Source: Chelonoidis abingdonii
Taxonomy: Eukaryota > Chordata > Testudines > Testudinidae
NCBI RefSeq assembly: GCF_003597395.2
Contig: NC_133769.1
Coordinates: 177,038,541-177,102,540, forward strand
Reading direction: 5' to 3'
Length of the DNA: 64,000 nt
Shown here: positions 34,358 through 45,488 of the stretch, piece after piece
Position numbering within the stretch: the stretch's first letter is position 1
Layout of the letters: the number at the start of each line of letters is the position of its first letter
Notes under the pieces: model-generated
What the model was told of the DNA's origin: nothing
What the model saw: the letters and a program-made list of their open reading frames with translations, nothing else
The model's database searches: none
Program-made: the position numbers and the translations under genes

Positions 34358-34904
34358 TTTATAATTGATTAATTATATAGTTGCAACCATTTTTATATTT
34401 GGCTATATAGCAGTGTGATCAGTTTCTTCCCCTTGGATAAGAGTATGTTAGTCAAAGGTGTATCAGTCATTGACATCTATCCCCATAACGCAACACTGCT
34501 AAGAAATACCTGTGAGGTGGAAGACCATGCTGAGTTCTGACATGAAAAGGAGCACCCACAAAAAAGTACTTTTAAAGCAATAATACATAATGTTGTAACT
34601 TTAGCAATGTAGCAATTTTGCATGGAGAAGCATTTAGAATAGATTAGTGAAAAGGGAAACAAAAGCCATAGTATTTGGTTAAAACCTACTATGGGCCATA
34701 TTACAATCATGATATATCTCACTCTCAGCAAGTTACTGTGGCATCATTGGTATTTCCCATTCTAAGTATAGCTAGTATGCTATGTAGCAAATATTGTAGT
34801 GAGAGTAACTGGTGTGTTGTGGTAAATTTTTTAGTTTTTAATGCCACATACTGTATTAATGAATGTGTCTAATGAAGCATATTGGAACTATACGCAAAAC
34901 TTCA
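34358..34904. other. Non-coding stretch, nothing recognised
   Basis: AT-rich sequence without recognised features. Confidence 0.4.
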
Positions 34905-35632
34905 CGGGACAAATTAATCCCTGGTGTAAATGGTATGACTCCTTTTGATGGAGCGCCCACCTCACACTGGCTTGGAAGGGGTTAAAGTGGCCAGGTAGGC
35001 CAGTTAACTCCCCTGAGTGCACCTGGAGGAGGAGCCTGGGAGCTGGCCACTAACTGGGAGTAGGCTCATCTGTGCCAGTACAGGCAGGGGCCCAGCATAC
35101 AGCCACCTAGCTGGCTACAGGTGGGGGCTGCAGGAAGGCAGGCTGCAGTCACTCCCTGAGTAAAGGAGTTGGCAAACCCAGAGAGGGGAGAAGCCAGTAA
35201 AGTAGGAAAAAAGCCCAGGGGAAACAGCAATGAGTACTTAGGAGATATAGGCCTTGGTTGCATGTTATAAGGTCTCTGGCCTGGAACCCAGTGTAGTGGG
35301 CAGACCTGGGTTAGGGTTAAGGTTTGGGTTGCCCTACCAGCCATTGGGTAATAGCACAAGATATTGGAGATGCCACCCTGACAACAGGGTCTGGAAGGCC
35401 TTTCAAATCCCTGGAAGGGGAGGAGCTATGAGAGGAAACTGCAAATCTGGGAGTGAGTGGGGTGGCAGAAGGAGACAAGATGTGGAAAGATACCATGGGA
35501 GGAAGAGTGCAGGCTGGTGGAGCTAATTGCCAGGATGACCAGCAGGAGGCGCTGCGAGCAGTGAGTGAACCCCATGCCACTCCTGTACAGCCAATGGAGT
35601 TACACCTGTTTATATAAGGATTGAATTTGGCT
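34905..35632. mobile_element. Old palindromic element split by a later insertion
   Basis: The left arm (34905-34953, aaattaatccctggtgtaaa) and the right arm (35594-35632, ggagttacacctgtttatat then ggattgaatttggctc) are imperfect reverse complements. Their combination resembles a short sauropsid palindromic repeat. The two arms are 640 bp apart because of the insertion at 34954-35593. Confidence 0.5.
34954..35593. mobile_element. 640-bp insertion, probably an LTR-type element, with 6-bp TSD
   Basis: A GC-richer block flanked by ATGGAG on both sides (34948-34953 and 35594-35599). A 6-bp TSD fits an LTR element. The block ends in CA but begins CG rather than TG, one base away from LTR form. Purine-rich, without a recognisable coding domain. 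The class is inferred. Confidence 0.4.
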
Positions 35633-37390
35633 CACTGTCTTTATTTTTCTTTGAATATTGTTTAAAAGTTAAATACCATTGCACATTACCATAAGTTTAA
35701 ATGGTGCCGTGGTGAACTGGAAGAAAAAAAAAAAACAATGAAAGATCACCCATATGTTTTCACTGGATGTGTTTTATTAAAAAGGGATCCAACATGAAGA
35801 TTTGGAAATTAGAGCTATGGATCATGTCTGACATAAACAAGACAAAGTAAGCTATTTTATCCACAACACTTTTTGTAAAATAGGTTACCCTTAATCGACT
35901 CATATCCAGAGTACCTACTTAATGTAGATAGTGTTGAATTATTAGTATTAGACCAAAAAATGTAGGGCTTACAAAATATATGCACAGTACCCTGCATATA
36001 ATTTGTGGAAGGTTTGTTCTGCCAAGACCTACAATACCCAGTAAATTGATTTTCCTAGATGACAAGTACTTAAAAGGAATTAGCTCTTAAACATCTAGAA
36101 AATTATTCTTTTCATTTGACAGAACTTTTTGGCAAGAACCAAAAGCCTTTATGGTTTCGAACAGTTCCGTTTTTTGTGTTCTACTTCTCCGTAATGTAGC
36201 TAGCAAGCAATACACTATAACTGTCAGCTTTGCTACATGTTTCTTAGGCTGATAAGCAATGAAAAAAAGTATATTGTCAAGTGGTCAGATAACTAATATC
36301 TTGTTAGTAGTAGCTTAATCTGACCATGATACCATGTCTGACATAACTAAACCTTTATAATTTTTTTTTTCAAAAGCTGCTTCTGTAGAGAAAGTAGGCA
36401 GCAACTGGATTTCACACTCCCTGCAGGATCTTTTTTCAAAGCTGGCTGTATTTAATCACATAGGGCCTGTTTTCCAAAGGTACTTGTTGTCTAAAGATAC
36501 AGATAAGTGCCTAGCCTCTGTTGAAAATCCCACTAGGCACCTATCTACATCTTTAGTCACCTAAATACTTTTTAAAATCAGTCCTTTTGTTATCCACAAG
36601 GTTTATTGTTGTTGTTTTTTGTTTTGGGTTTTTTTAAGAAAAGGCTTGATATGACAATCAATTTGCATAATTAACATTATTACCAGCTGCAAGCAATTGC
36701 ATTTCAGGATAGATTTCATTCTCCTGACTATATAAGGGAATTCCCTGTTTTAAAATCCCCATTAGGAGTGAGAGAGAAGACTGAACTTTAAATTGAACAA
36801 ATTAGTTGTAATGGGTAGTTGGGGTTTCTTGTGAATACAGTCCAGAGAACTAATGACTAAAAGGGACACAGGTTCAGTTGCACTGGTGAGGTTTATTTCT
36901 TATTTATATTGCTGATTTTGTGCTTGTATAATAGAACTGTTATAGTTTTGCCCTAGTCATGGTGATAACATTAGTGATTATTTTGCAAATTAGCAAACGA
37001 GTAAAAAGTAAACCAATTTAAAAATAAATTAAAGGCACTGATTCATAAACTGTGTTTTATTCATTTTATTACATATATATTAATTTGTTATAACTTTCTT
37101 CATTACCTCAGAGTGCCCTAGTAAATTAACTGTACTCTCATCTGTAAAATGAATAGTCTTAAATCCAGTTGCATCTCTCTTGCTGATAAGTCTTTGATGA
37201 GAAGTTAGAGGAAACCATTGAATTTAATGGTAAAACTTCTTGGGTGTGAGGTTTCCCAAAATGATGATTAGGGGGATTCTACTGTGTTTTTAAGCCTGAG
37301 TCTAGAAGCGTTTGATCATATCTGAGGGATTATTTTGTATACTTTTAACCTAAATTTAAAAAATACAGTAATTTTCTCTGTACATTCAGT
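35633..37390. other. Non-coding stretch, one weak palindromic relic
   Basis: AT-rich sequence. At about 36465-36580 the words aagtgcctagcctctgttga and cccactaggcacctatctac form an imperfect palindrome, similar in style to 50815-50990. No coding sequence recognised. Confidence 0.4.
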
Positions 37391-37400
37391 AAAAGCTTTG

Positions 37401-38299
37401 TGTCATAAATAGATAGCTAAGGGTTAATGTTTCTTTTACCTGTAAAGGGTTAACAAAGGGAACCAAACACCTGACCAGAGGACCAATCAGGAAACTGGAT
37501 TTTTCAAAGTCAGGGAGGGAATTTTTGGACTCTGAGTCTTTTGTTTGTCTCTCAGCTATGAGAAGCTTCTTTCTTCTTCTAATCTTCTGTGTCCAACTTG
37601 TAAGTACAGGTAGAAAAACAATATAGGCTTTTATGTTGTTTTGGGTGTATTTACATGTGTGTAACTTGCTGGAATGTTTCAAATTGGATATCTTTTTGAA
37701 TCAGACTGTTTATTCATATTTTTTTATAAGCAATAGCCCTGTATTGTCATCTTGATGCAGAGTTTATATTCTTATGTCTTTTTCTTTCTTTTTTTTTATA
37801 TAAAGTTTTCTTTGTAAGACTTGTTTGAGTTTTTCTCTCTGGGTAGGTTAAGGAACAAGGGGAGGGAATTCTCTTTGTGTTAGATCTACGGAGGGTAAGC
37901 TCTGCAGCACCAGGGAGTTGGTGGGAGGGGGAAGAGATAGGATCATCTCTGTTTCCTTGTATTTGGGGTTTGTCTCTTTGTGGAATAAAGGAGACATGCT
38001 TCTTGGTATTGTGATGTAAAGAGATTGCATCAATACTCTCAGGTTAGCCCAGAGAGAAAAGTCTGGGTGGGAGAGGGAGGAGGAAGGGAAGTGGTTTATT
38101 TCCCTTTGTTGGAGACTCAAAGCATCTGAGTCTTGGGGGTTCCCCAGGGAAGGTTTTGGGGGGCTCAAGTGTACCAGGCACGGATTCCTGGTTGGTGGCA
38201 GCGAGATAAGATCCAAGCTGGTAATTAAGCTTGGAGTTTCATACTAAGCACCCAGATTTTGGACACTAAGGTCCAGATTGGGGAGAAAGGCTTAATATA
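37401..38299 (+). mobile_element. Solo LTR of the same Gypsy-like family as 46743-47573
   Basis: Begins tgtcataaatagatagctaa and shares long words with the complement of the LTR at 46743-47573: acctgtaaagg, cacctgaccagaggaccaat near its start, and ctggtaattaagctt and ttttggacactaagg near its end. The end (cttaatata) is a degraded form of the cttatgaca terminus of the other copy. It carries an AATAAA at about 37984. The direct repeat aaagctttg lies at both edges (37392-37400 and 38300-38308), longer than the usual 4-6 bp, so the exact TSD is uncertain. No internal region follows, so it is a solo LTR. Confidence 0.7.
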
Positions 38300-38308
38300 A
38301 AAGCTTTG

Positions 38309-39570
38309 TCCCTTTGTTTCATTTCACTATAAATGCTTAACTTTAGTCCAACTTTCAATATTAAGTCATCCTGTGATAGTGCTGATAGTTGTGCTGTGGT
38401 GGCATCAAGGAAGTGTAACTTGACCAAGTGAAAATGCATTTTTGTCACCTACTAATGAAACCTGCAGCTCTTAGGATTAGCTTTATTTATTATTAAAATA
38501 GACAAATTAATAGTGAGGGAATAACAGGCTAGAGACAAAGCTGGTCTTACAATGTGAAGATGTCCTGTTTATTTCAACCCCCTCTGCACAATACATACAG
38601 GGCTCTGTTGTGTCTTTGCAGGGCTGTTGTATTTTGGAGGTAGATATGCACGTGCACCACTTCAACATCAGTGCCCAGAGGCACTTGTGCAGTGCTCAGG
38701 TAGAATGCTTTTATGGGCACTAGCAGCAGCCTTTACTAGGAGGTGAGGTACAAGCTCATCCTATCTCCCTTCAGACCACCTCAGCCAATGCATTAGGTGA
38801 GAAAGTGAGACTGCAGAAGCCAGACTTTCAGGCTGCTCAGATACATCCTCTTTGTGCTGAAAAGTACTGCGGGTGGAACTATGACTTTCACGCACTTTTG
38901 CGGTTAAAGAGCCTGATTTTCTTCTCACACACCTGTAAATAAGGAGTAACTCCACTGACGTAAATGGAATCACCAGTGTGTCCTCTCTTATTGGTTTTAA
39001 TCAAGCCCATGCAGTGCAAACTTTGGGTATCTGGCTGCCCCTTTTGTAGATGCACAAGGGAAGGATGTATTTTCTGTCCCCACTCCCTGCCAGCCAGTTG
39101 CATAGGGGCAACTTGTATCTGGCCATCAGTGTATCAAGGATGGATCCATAATATTATTTATTGAGTACAGTATTGGGTATATAAAGTAAAAATTGGTGTG
39201 TGATGGGTGAGGATATTGGAAAATTAAATGAGCACCTTAAAGTAAGGCTTTGAGGCCTGGCTTGTAAGAGTGGACAGAGTAAGCAGGGAATCTAGAAAGA
39301 ATACTAATACAAAAGCCCAACTGTAAAATAATTGATTCATTCCTTAAAGTATTGGTGGCAGAATTTAGTATGTGTTGATTTTAGGAATGTTAGCAAGGCA
39401 GTGTGGAAGTCAGCTGAATTGACACGGGCAGTAATAGTTTTTAAAAAAAATTAGAATCAAAAAGGACTTTCAGGTTCCTTGCTGGCAACTGAGGTTAATT
39501 TGGTTAAAGTTGGCCTTAGCATAGAAACATGGCTGGGTGGTTTTCTATCACAGGAGAGTAAAGTAATTTC
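38309..39570. other. Non-coding stretch, nothing recognised
   Basis: Mixed composition, no recognisable gene. A fragment at 38935-38975 (gtaactccactgacgtaaat) resembles the palindromic repeat at 34905. Confidence 0.4.
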
Positions 39571-39738
39571 AGTTTTAGCCATAGCAGCAAAGAGTTCTGT
39601 GGCACATTATAGACTAACAAACGTTTAGGAGCATGAGCTTTTGTGGGTGAATACCCACTTGGTCAGATGCATGTAGTGGAAATCTCCAGGGGCAGGTATA
39701 TATATGCGAGCAAGATAGAGATAACGAGGTTAGTTCAA

Positions 39739-40418
39739 TTAGGGAGGACGAGGCCTTCTTCTAGCAGCTGAGGTGTGAAAACCAAGGGAGGAGAAACTGG
39801 TTTTGTAGTTGGAAAGCCATTCACAGTCTTTGTTTAATCCTGAGCTGATGGTGTCAGATTTGCAGATGAACTGAAGCTCAGCAGTTTCTCTTTGAAGTCT
39901 GGTCCTGAAGTTTTGCTGCAGGATGGCCATCTTAAGATGCTATGGCACTTAAATTGTGATGGCCCAGGGAGGTTGAAAATGTTCTACCCTAACAGGTTTT
40001 TGTTGATATATGCCATTCCTAATATCTGTTTGTGCTCACATCTTCCTTTTCCTGTCGAGACGTGTCCAATTTGCTGATTACATAGCAAGGGCATGCTGGC
40101 ATATAGGCGTATATTACATTGGTGGACGTGCAGGTGAATGAACTGGCGATGGTTGGCTGATCTGGTTAGATCCTGTGTATGGTGTCACTGGTGTAGATAT
40201 TTGGGCAAGTTGGCATCGAGGTTTTGTTCATGGATATGGTTCATGAGTTAGATTACTACGGTGCGGTGTGCAATTACTGGTGAGAATACGTTAGGTTGGC
40301 ATTGTTCTGTGAGGCGGAGGAACTGCTCCTGCCACCCAAGGCCTGTGAAAGTGTGGGATCATTATCCAGGATGTGGGATCATTATCCAGGATGGGTTGTA
40401 GATCCCTGATGATCGCTG
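39739..40418 (-). pseudogene. C-terminal (GIY-YIG region) remnants of a Penelope-like protein
   Basis: The clearest piece is 39739-39930 (minus): AILQQNFRTRLQRETAELQF, then ICKSDTISSGLNKDCEWLSN. Before it, in broken frames, is a HFNLPGPSQ-like trace. The order EHFN.PGHS...NFKTR..RE...E..FI..LDTL.SGLN is the end of the GIY-YIG endonuclease region in Penelope-like elements. Stops interrupt the earlier part. The endonuclease nicks DNA for target-primed reverse transcription. The catalytic GIY-YIG motif itself is not readable in this copy. Confidence 0.6.
40353..40392 (+). repeat. Perfect 20-bp tandem duplication
   Basis: The unit gtgggatcattatccaggat occurs twice without a gap (40353-40372, 40373-40392), inside the Penelope-like element. 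Confidence 0.85.
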
Positions 40419-40430
40419 AGTTTTAGCCAT

Positions 40431-41440
40431 GTTCATGTGAAGAAGTTCTAGTAGGTCCAGCACACATCTGCCAGACTTTTAATAATAAGAGCAAGCATAT
40501 CATTTGAAGCTAGGAAATGGAAGATACTACTGTAACTAATCAGCATAGGAATAATGGTCATGCACTGAAAAACTCATCAGTTCACCAAGAGGAAAAGTGG
40601 TACAAAGAAAATAGTGAAGGGCCTAGGACCCAGCCCTGGGAAAAAATTTAGTGTTAAATCATACCAATTAAACAAACTAGTTACTGAATGCCTGCGAAGA
40701 TGGAGAAGACAGATAAGAAACTAGCCAGAATCTGAAAAACGAGCCACAGATAATGACAAGTGAGGTCTTAGTCTAGAAAAAAACAAAAATTAAGCAGCTC
40801 TGGATTTCTTGTCTCCATGATCTGCAGATTACAAGTAAAAGGTGTTATTTTTGCCTATCAACGCTGCAAATGCAGTCAAGGTCTCTGAAAGATAAAGTGA
40901 GTTATTTTCTTCTTGTGCATCAGCACCAGTAATAAAGGTTCTGCAAGCTGAACTGAGCTTTCACCTATACCTGCCACAACCTCGTTGTCTTCCACTTGTA
41001 CCCTTAATGACACCTGTGCAACACTGTCATCTTCCACAGTGTCTCACGGGTATTACTGATTTGAATTTGGTACAAAAATTTGGTGATGCAAAAAAGTAGA
41101 AACTGTAAGTTCACTCCATCTTAGCTGTATTTGGGTTTGCAGAACTACCCGACGTAAAGTGCAGTAAATGAATTTGCATCACTCAAGTGAGCAAATGTCA
41201 TTCTGAATTAGAACAGAGAATGGTCTGCTAAATAAAAGCGTGCTATTTTTAAACAGGTGCTTTTCAGAGTAAAGCTGCACTTTCACTATTTTAATAGGTA
41301 CATCCAAAAGAGTAAGCAATGGGATCACTGGGAGTGATTTTTGGAATAAATAATTAGTACCTGGAAATGAGCATTTTGAAGGAACAGACATAGTCAAACA
41401 GTATATTACCTCGGAAATATGTCTTGCAAAAGACCCTTTG
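40431..41440. other. Non-coding stretch, nothing recognised
   Basis: Intron-like sequence without recognised features. Confidence 0.4.
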
Positions 41441-41589
41441 GCCAAAGTGTTGTAACAGTGTGGTCTGCCCCTCTCATGGCCTGTGGCTGCGGGGCCTGGA
41501 ACTGACCAGCCCTGTTCTGAAGTGGAACCCCTTTAGGAATCAGTGTTTGGGATTGACAGGTTGCAGATAGGATTATGAGATCATGAGAG

Positions 41590-41830
41590 CCTCCAGGGGA
41601 GTATGAAGGGGGCTGGGTGTGTGTGAGGAGCATGCAGGAGTCAGGGCAAGGGGCTGGGGGTGTGTATGGGGGGTGCAGGAGTCAGGGCAGGGAGCTGGGA
41701 ATTGTGATGGGGTGCAGGGGACTGGGTGGGTGGAGGGTGCAGGAATCAGGGCAGGGGGCTGGGGAGGTGTGAGTGGGTCTAGGGGTCAGGTTGGGCAGAA
41801 GGCTAGGGGTGTGGACTGGGGTCATGGGAG
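41590..41830 (+). repeat. G-rich degenerate tandem repeat
   Basis: Imperfect repeats of a unit of roughly 50-60 bp built on gtgcaggagtcagggcaggg and ggctggggggtgtg-like words. It lies within a longer GC-rich block (about 41440-42110) that is probably an unclassified transposable element. Open frames across it (both strands) are products of the low-complexity composition. Confidence 0.6.
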
Positions 41831-42379
41831 TGCTCATGGCAGGGGCTGGAGGGGATATGCCCTGATTCCAGCCCCTTTCCCAAGGCCCCACCCCTGCCTC
41901 TTCTCCTCTTCCTCCCCCGAGCGGCGAACGTGCTGAGGCTCCACTCTTCCCCCTCCCTCCTGCCAGCAAACACCTGATCAGCAGCAAGGAGATGGGGAGG
42001 GGAGGGAATTGGCTGCCAGCAGAGCCTTCCCTGCAGCAGCAGGAGCTGGCAGCAAAAAGCTTCTGCCCCCCCAGGAGAGAGCCACTGGTGCCATGGTAAA
42101 TCCAGTACTGTCTGAAATGGACTTGGATCTGGCACTAGTTCTTTCTTGGGATGGTGAAATAGTCTGCCAGCCTACTATTGTTATTTCATAAATACTGCCT
42201 CATTTAAACTTACATTATTACCTCAAAAGAATGACAGTATTTGAACTATAACATAAGAACTGTCTTCTGTTAGGAGTATAAAAGTGTTGAGGCTAAATTT
42301 AGGATTAGAAGAGATGCTACTGTGTTGTTGTTTTCTGTAGTAAATTATTTTGGTGTGCTAAAGGCATTCCTGTAGTTGC

Positions 42380-43310
42380 ATAGCAAGACAGACGTTGCCA
42401 TGCCAGATCAGTGGTCTATCTGGTCAAGTTGGTCAGTTCTATATACTTAAAAAGAAAGTACAGGAATCTCTATGCAAGAAAATTATAGAATAGCCTGCTC
42501 ATTGGAGAAGTTTCTTCCAAACCTCCATGAGTTAGTGGTTGATTTACGCCTGAAACATGAGGGCTAATATTCCTTCTAAAAATGTTTGTGTGCATGTTCT
42601 CCAGTATAAATATGGATGTTGTTATCCATGCAAATCCTTCTTGAATTGTACCAAGCTCTTAGACTCCGTGAGATACCCAGAGGAAACTAGGCTTTGTAGA
42701 CTTTTTTTTTAAAATCCTTTTTCGCAGTTTTAAATCCACTGTCTTTCAATTTAATTGAATGTCCCAGTAGTCATTTATGAGGGGATAATAGGAATGTCCA
42801 TTGACCATCACTGTATCTTTCACTATTTTGTTATATACCCCTTTGATGTGTCTCTTTTAACTAAACAATCCCAATCTTTTCAGTCTCTCCACATGTTAAA
42901 GTCTCTTCATGCCTGTTAATCATTTTCTTTACTTGTCTTTGAACCCTATCAGTTTCTGCTATCTCTTTTGGCGACTGGGTGACCAGAACTGAACAAAATA
43001 TCCCAGATGAGGCCATCCCATTGTGTTTCTTTTGAATAGAGTTATGATCTTTTTAGTATTATCACATTCCTCATGCATCCTAAAATGTTGGATGTTTTTA
43101 TAACTACTGCACATTCAGCAGATATTTTCACTGACCTATCAACAAGGAAGTCCATCCCTTTGTCCTGAGTTACAGTTCATTTAGAACCCTGTGACTGGTA
43201 TTAGCGCAGATCTTTCCTTCCAGTACGCATGATCTTCCATCTGTAAATGTGGAATCTACCATTGTGCTGCTGCTTGTTCTCTAGAGCCACTTAAACAACT
43301 GAATACCAAT
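42380..43310 (-). mobile_element. Old, diverged CR1 LINE fragment
   Basis: The complement shows diverged CR1 3' and RT C-terminal sequence. Readable words (plus strand) include aacaatcccaatcttttcag, gaccagaactgaacaaaata and ccagatgaggcc, the same order as at 27400-27560 in the younger CR1. It has no open frames and belongs to an older subfamily. Confidence 0.6.
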
Positions 43311-44495
43311 TTTGCAAAGATTTTCAAAATTTTAAATCATGTTCTTCCAAAAAAAGAACACTATTTCAAAATATTTAACATATTCCAACAGTTTCTGATT
43401 GAACTGAACAAAATATCAAATCAGTCTGACAGCAGCAGCATAAGTCCAAGAGTGGCCATCTTGCATCTGTTTCTCAGTGGGCATGGAAGGGAGGATAAGT
43501 GTTTGTTCCCCAATAGACACACTTAAAAAAAACCCAACTCCAAACCAGACTAAAACAGGCAAAAATAAACCCTCCCAGTGCATAGCAAAAGGGAGGGAGA
43601 GGAGCGGGTGTGGAGCAGATGGTGATGGAGGAAGCACATGGGTGTATCTCCTTGGCAGCCCAAAGGCAGAGGGAAAGAGTTGTACTACACCATCTTGGAG
43701 TCAAATTTGGCTTCCAGCAATTGCCCTGAAGTGAGGAAGGAACTCCCATTATAACAACAAGCAGGAGTGAGGGAGCAGGGTTCTGGGGAGCCATCTCTGG
43801 AGGAAGCCTCAAGCTGTGTGACAAGATGCCACGAACACTGTTTTGCTGACTGCAGCATTGCCTTGATCCTCAATCCCCTCTTCTTTCTCATTCTCAGGTG
43901 CTTCTCCCCTCCCCCCTCAGAAACCCTTAGCCCACTCTCGGACATTACTGCAACTGGGTTCCTTTATGGTGCACACTACAGAGCTTTTCAACTCCTTGGA
44001 GGGGGAGAAGGTAGCTCAGCAGGCAAAGAGGGGAGCCATTGAAGAGTAGGGGAGCTGAAATGTTCAGTGAAAGAATTGTCAGCCTCAAATCCTTGTTCTG
44101 TCCCCTGAAAGATTTGGGGAGGGGTATATGGTTCAGCAACCCTATAGGGAACCCCACTAGCAGATGGGCCAAGCTGCACTGTGTATGACATATCCAGACC
44201 CCTCATATTGAAAATTCCAGCCCAGGAGCTGAAATTGCAATAGTCTGTAAGCCAAACCACTGAGATAAAGCCCAGAATCAAGTCCTTTACCCCAGAGATG
44301 CTGTTTAAGCCAATTATATGCCCCCACCACCACCACCCCAGTACTTTTGAGTACACGCATCCAGTCATGGAACAACTCATGGCAATGTGACAAAACCCAG
44401 TCCCCAATTACAAGTGGCAGCATGCACCAATCACAAGTTACAGTAGGAAGACAATTTTTAAATGACATTTTTGGGGGGAACCAAACTCACACAAC
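43311..44495. other. Non-coding stretch, no gene recognised
   Basis: A GC-richer part (about 43560-44340) contains several overlapping open frames on both strands, none with a recognisable domain. Probably an unrecognised repeat. Confidence 0.4.
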
Positions 44496-44534
44496 TTACC
44501 TTTCACTCCATGACTCCCACTGCAAATCTCCATA
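44496..44534 (+). repeat. 39-bp perfect direct repeat, left copy
   Basis: Starts ttacctttcactccatgact and ends aaatctccata. The identical sequence is at 44898-44936. The pair brackets the SINE at 44540-44725. Confidence 0.85.
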
Positions 44535-44539
44535 ACTGA

Positions 44540-44725
44540 GGGGAGAGGGATAGCTCAGTGGTTTGAGCATTGGCCTGCTAAACCCACAGTTGTGAGTTCA
44601 ATCCTTGAGGAGATGAGCTAGGAATCTGGGGCAAAAATCAGCACATGGTCCTGCTAGTATAGGCAAGGGGCTGGACTCAATGACCTTTCAAGGTTCCTTC
44701 CAGTTCTAGGAGATAAGATATCTCC
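44540..44725 (+). mobile_element. tRNA-derived SINE of the Cry I type
   Basis: Starts ggggagagggatagctcagt. It has a pol III A box (tagctcagtgg, 44551-44561) and a B box (gagttcaatcc, 44594-44604; the expected ggttcgaatcc is changed at several bases). Then follow the family words atctggggcaaaaatc, ggtcctgct, ggggctggactcaatgacct and ttccttccagttcta. This is the tortoise/cryptodiran SINE known as Cry I. Not a functional tRNA gene: beyond the head it carries a SINE body. Confidence 0.8.
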
Positions 44726-44897
44726 ATTAATTTAAAAAAATTTTCAAATGGGAAATGTAATCAAAAATGGGAAATTTCAAAGAAAACAACATATACTATA
44801 TACAAAATATATTGAACAACACAGTGTCCTAATAAAGAACTTTGACAATGAATCATGTTTCCTGTCTTTCAGTCAGTTTTTAATCCACAGCGGTACT

Positions 44898-44936
44898 TTA
44901 CCTTTCACTCCATGACTCCCACTGCAAATCTCCATA
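44898..44936 (+). repeat. 39-bp perfect direct repeat, right copy
   Basis: Identical to 44496-44534. After the repeat both copies continue with similar but not identical aggggag-rich sequence. Confidence 0.85.
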
Positions 44937-45251
44937 GCTAGGGGAGGGAGGCAGAAAAGGGTGGGTACTTCCTGCATCCTTCTTTTTGACTGTTTTCACT
45001 TGTAACATGGCTACCTTAGTATATGTTGCCTTTGAAACCAGTCTGCAGCCCCCTTTGCCCCTATCCAACCCCTAAACTGACATTCTAATGCACAGAAGGA
45101 GTTTTCACACAAGATAATTCTGGCAGCATCAATACTAACTTATGCAGTAACTGTCTGTGGGTTTTGTGGTGGAGTTTCTGGATCCATTCTGTCCATCCCC
45201 GCTTCCCAGACCAAAAGGCAAAAAATCCACAGAGGGGTCCTTCTGCAACTT

Positions 45252-45488
45252 TCAGTTTGCCTTTATATATCCCAGTTCATTACACTTAAAGCATCTTCCA
45301 GCTGATTGGTCACTGGGTCGAGGTGGGTTACTGGAGACTGGTGAGGTGGAAGAATAGGGCATCTGTGGCTTTCCTTGGGTTGTAGGTGGGGTCTTGGGTT
45401 GCCCTCGGTTGTAGGGTTTATTGTCGGTGTGCCCCCTGGGGTATTCGTTCCCCTTGACAGTAGGTTTTTTCTTTTCTGTCACTTCCAT
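45252..45488 (-). pseudogene. Gypsy gag nucleocapsid fragment with broken zinc knuckle
   Basis: A 78-codon minus-strand piece, rich in Lys, Pro, Thr and Ser, ending GRCFKCNELGYIKAN. The last part corresponds to a CCHC zinc knuckle, CxxCxxxGHxxxxC. Here the first two Cys and the Gly are present, the His is Tyr and the final Cys is Asn, so the finger is dead. The upstream part is basic, as in nucleocapsid tails. It would bind element RNA in a working copy. Confidence 0.62.

Larger units (their letters stand above)
39583..40418 (-). mobile_element. Penelope-like element, 5'-truncated, with 12-bp TSD
   Basis: An 836-bp minus-strand element flanked by the exact 12-bp repeat agttttagccat (39571-39582 and 40419-40430). 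It encodes remnants of the C-terminal region of a Penelope-like protein, and its 3' tail (39583-39690) holds actaacaaacgtttaggagc and gagcttttgtgggtgaatac, the motif also found in the two hairpin elements. The TSD length and 5' truncation fit target-primed insertion by a Penelope-like element with a GIY-YIG endonuclease. Confidence 0.7.

Noticed and set aside
37848..38216. Minus-strand 122-codon open frame
   Set aside because: It lies antisense within a solo LTR and shows no domain.
41619..41987. Overlapping Gly-rich (+) and Pro/Ser-rich (-) open frames
   Set aside because: They follow the G-rich tandem repeat; low-complexity composition alone explains them.
44540..44612. Possible tRNA gene
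   Set aside because: A-box and degraded B-box belong to the head of a tRNA-derived SINE; the SINE body follows directly.
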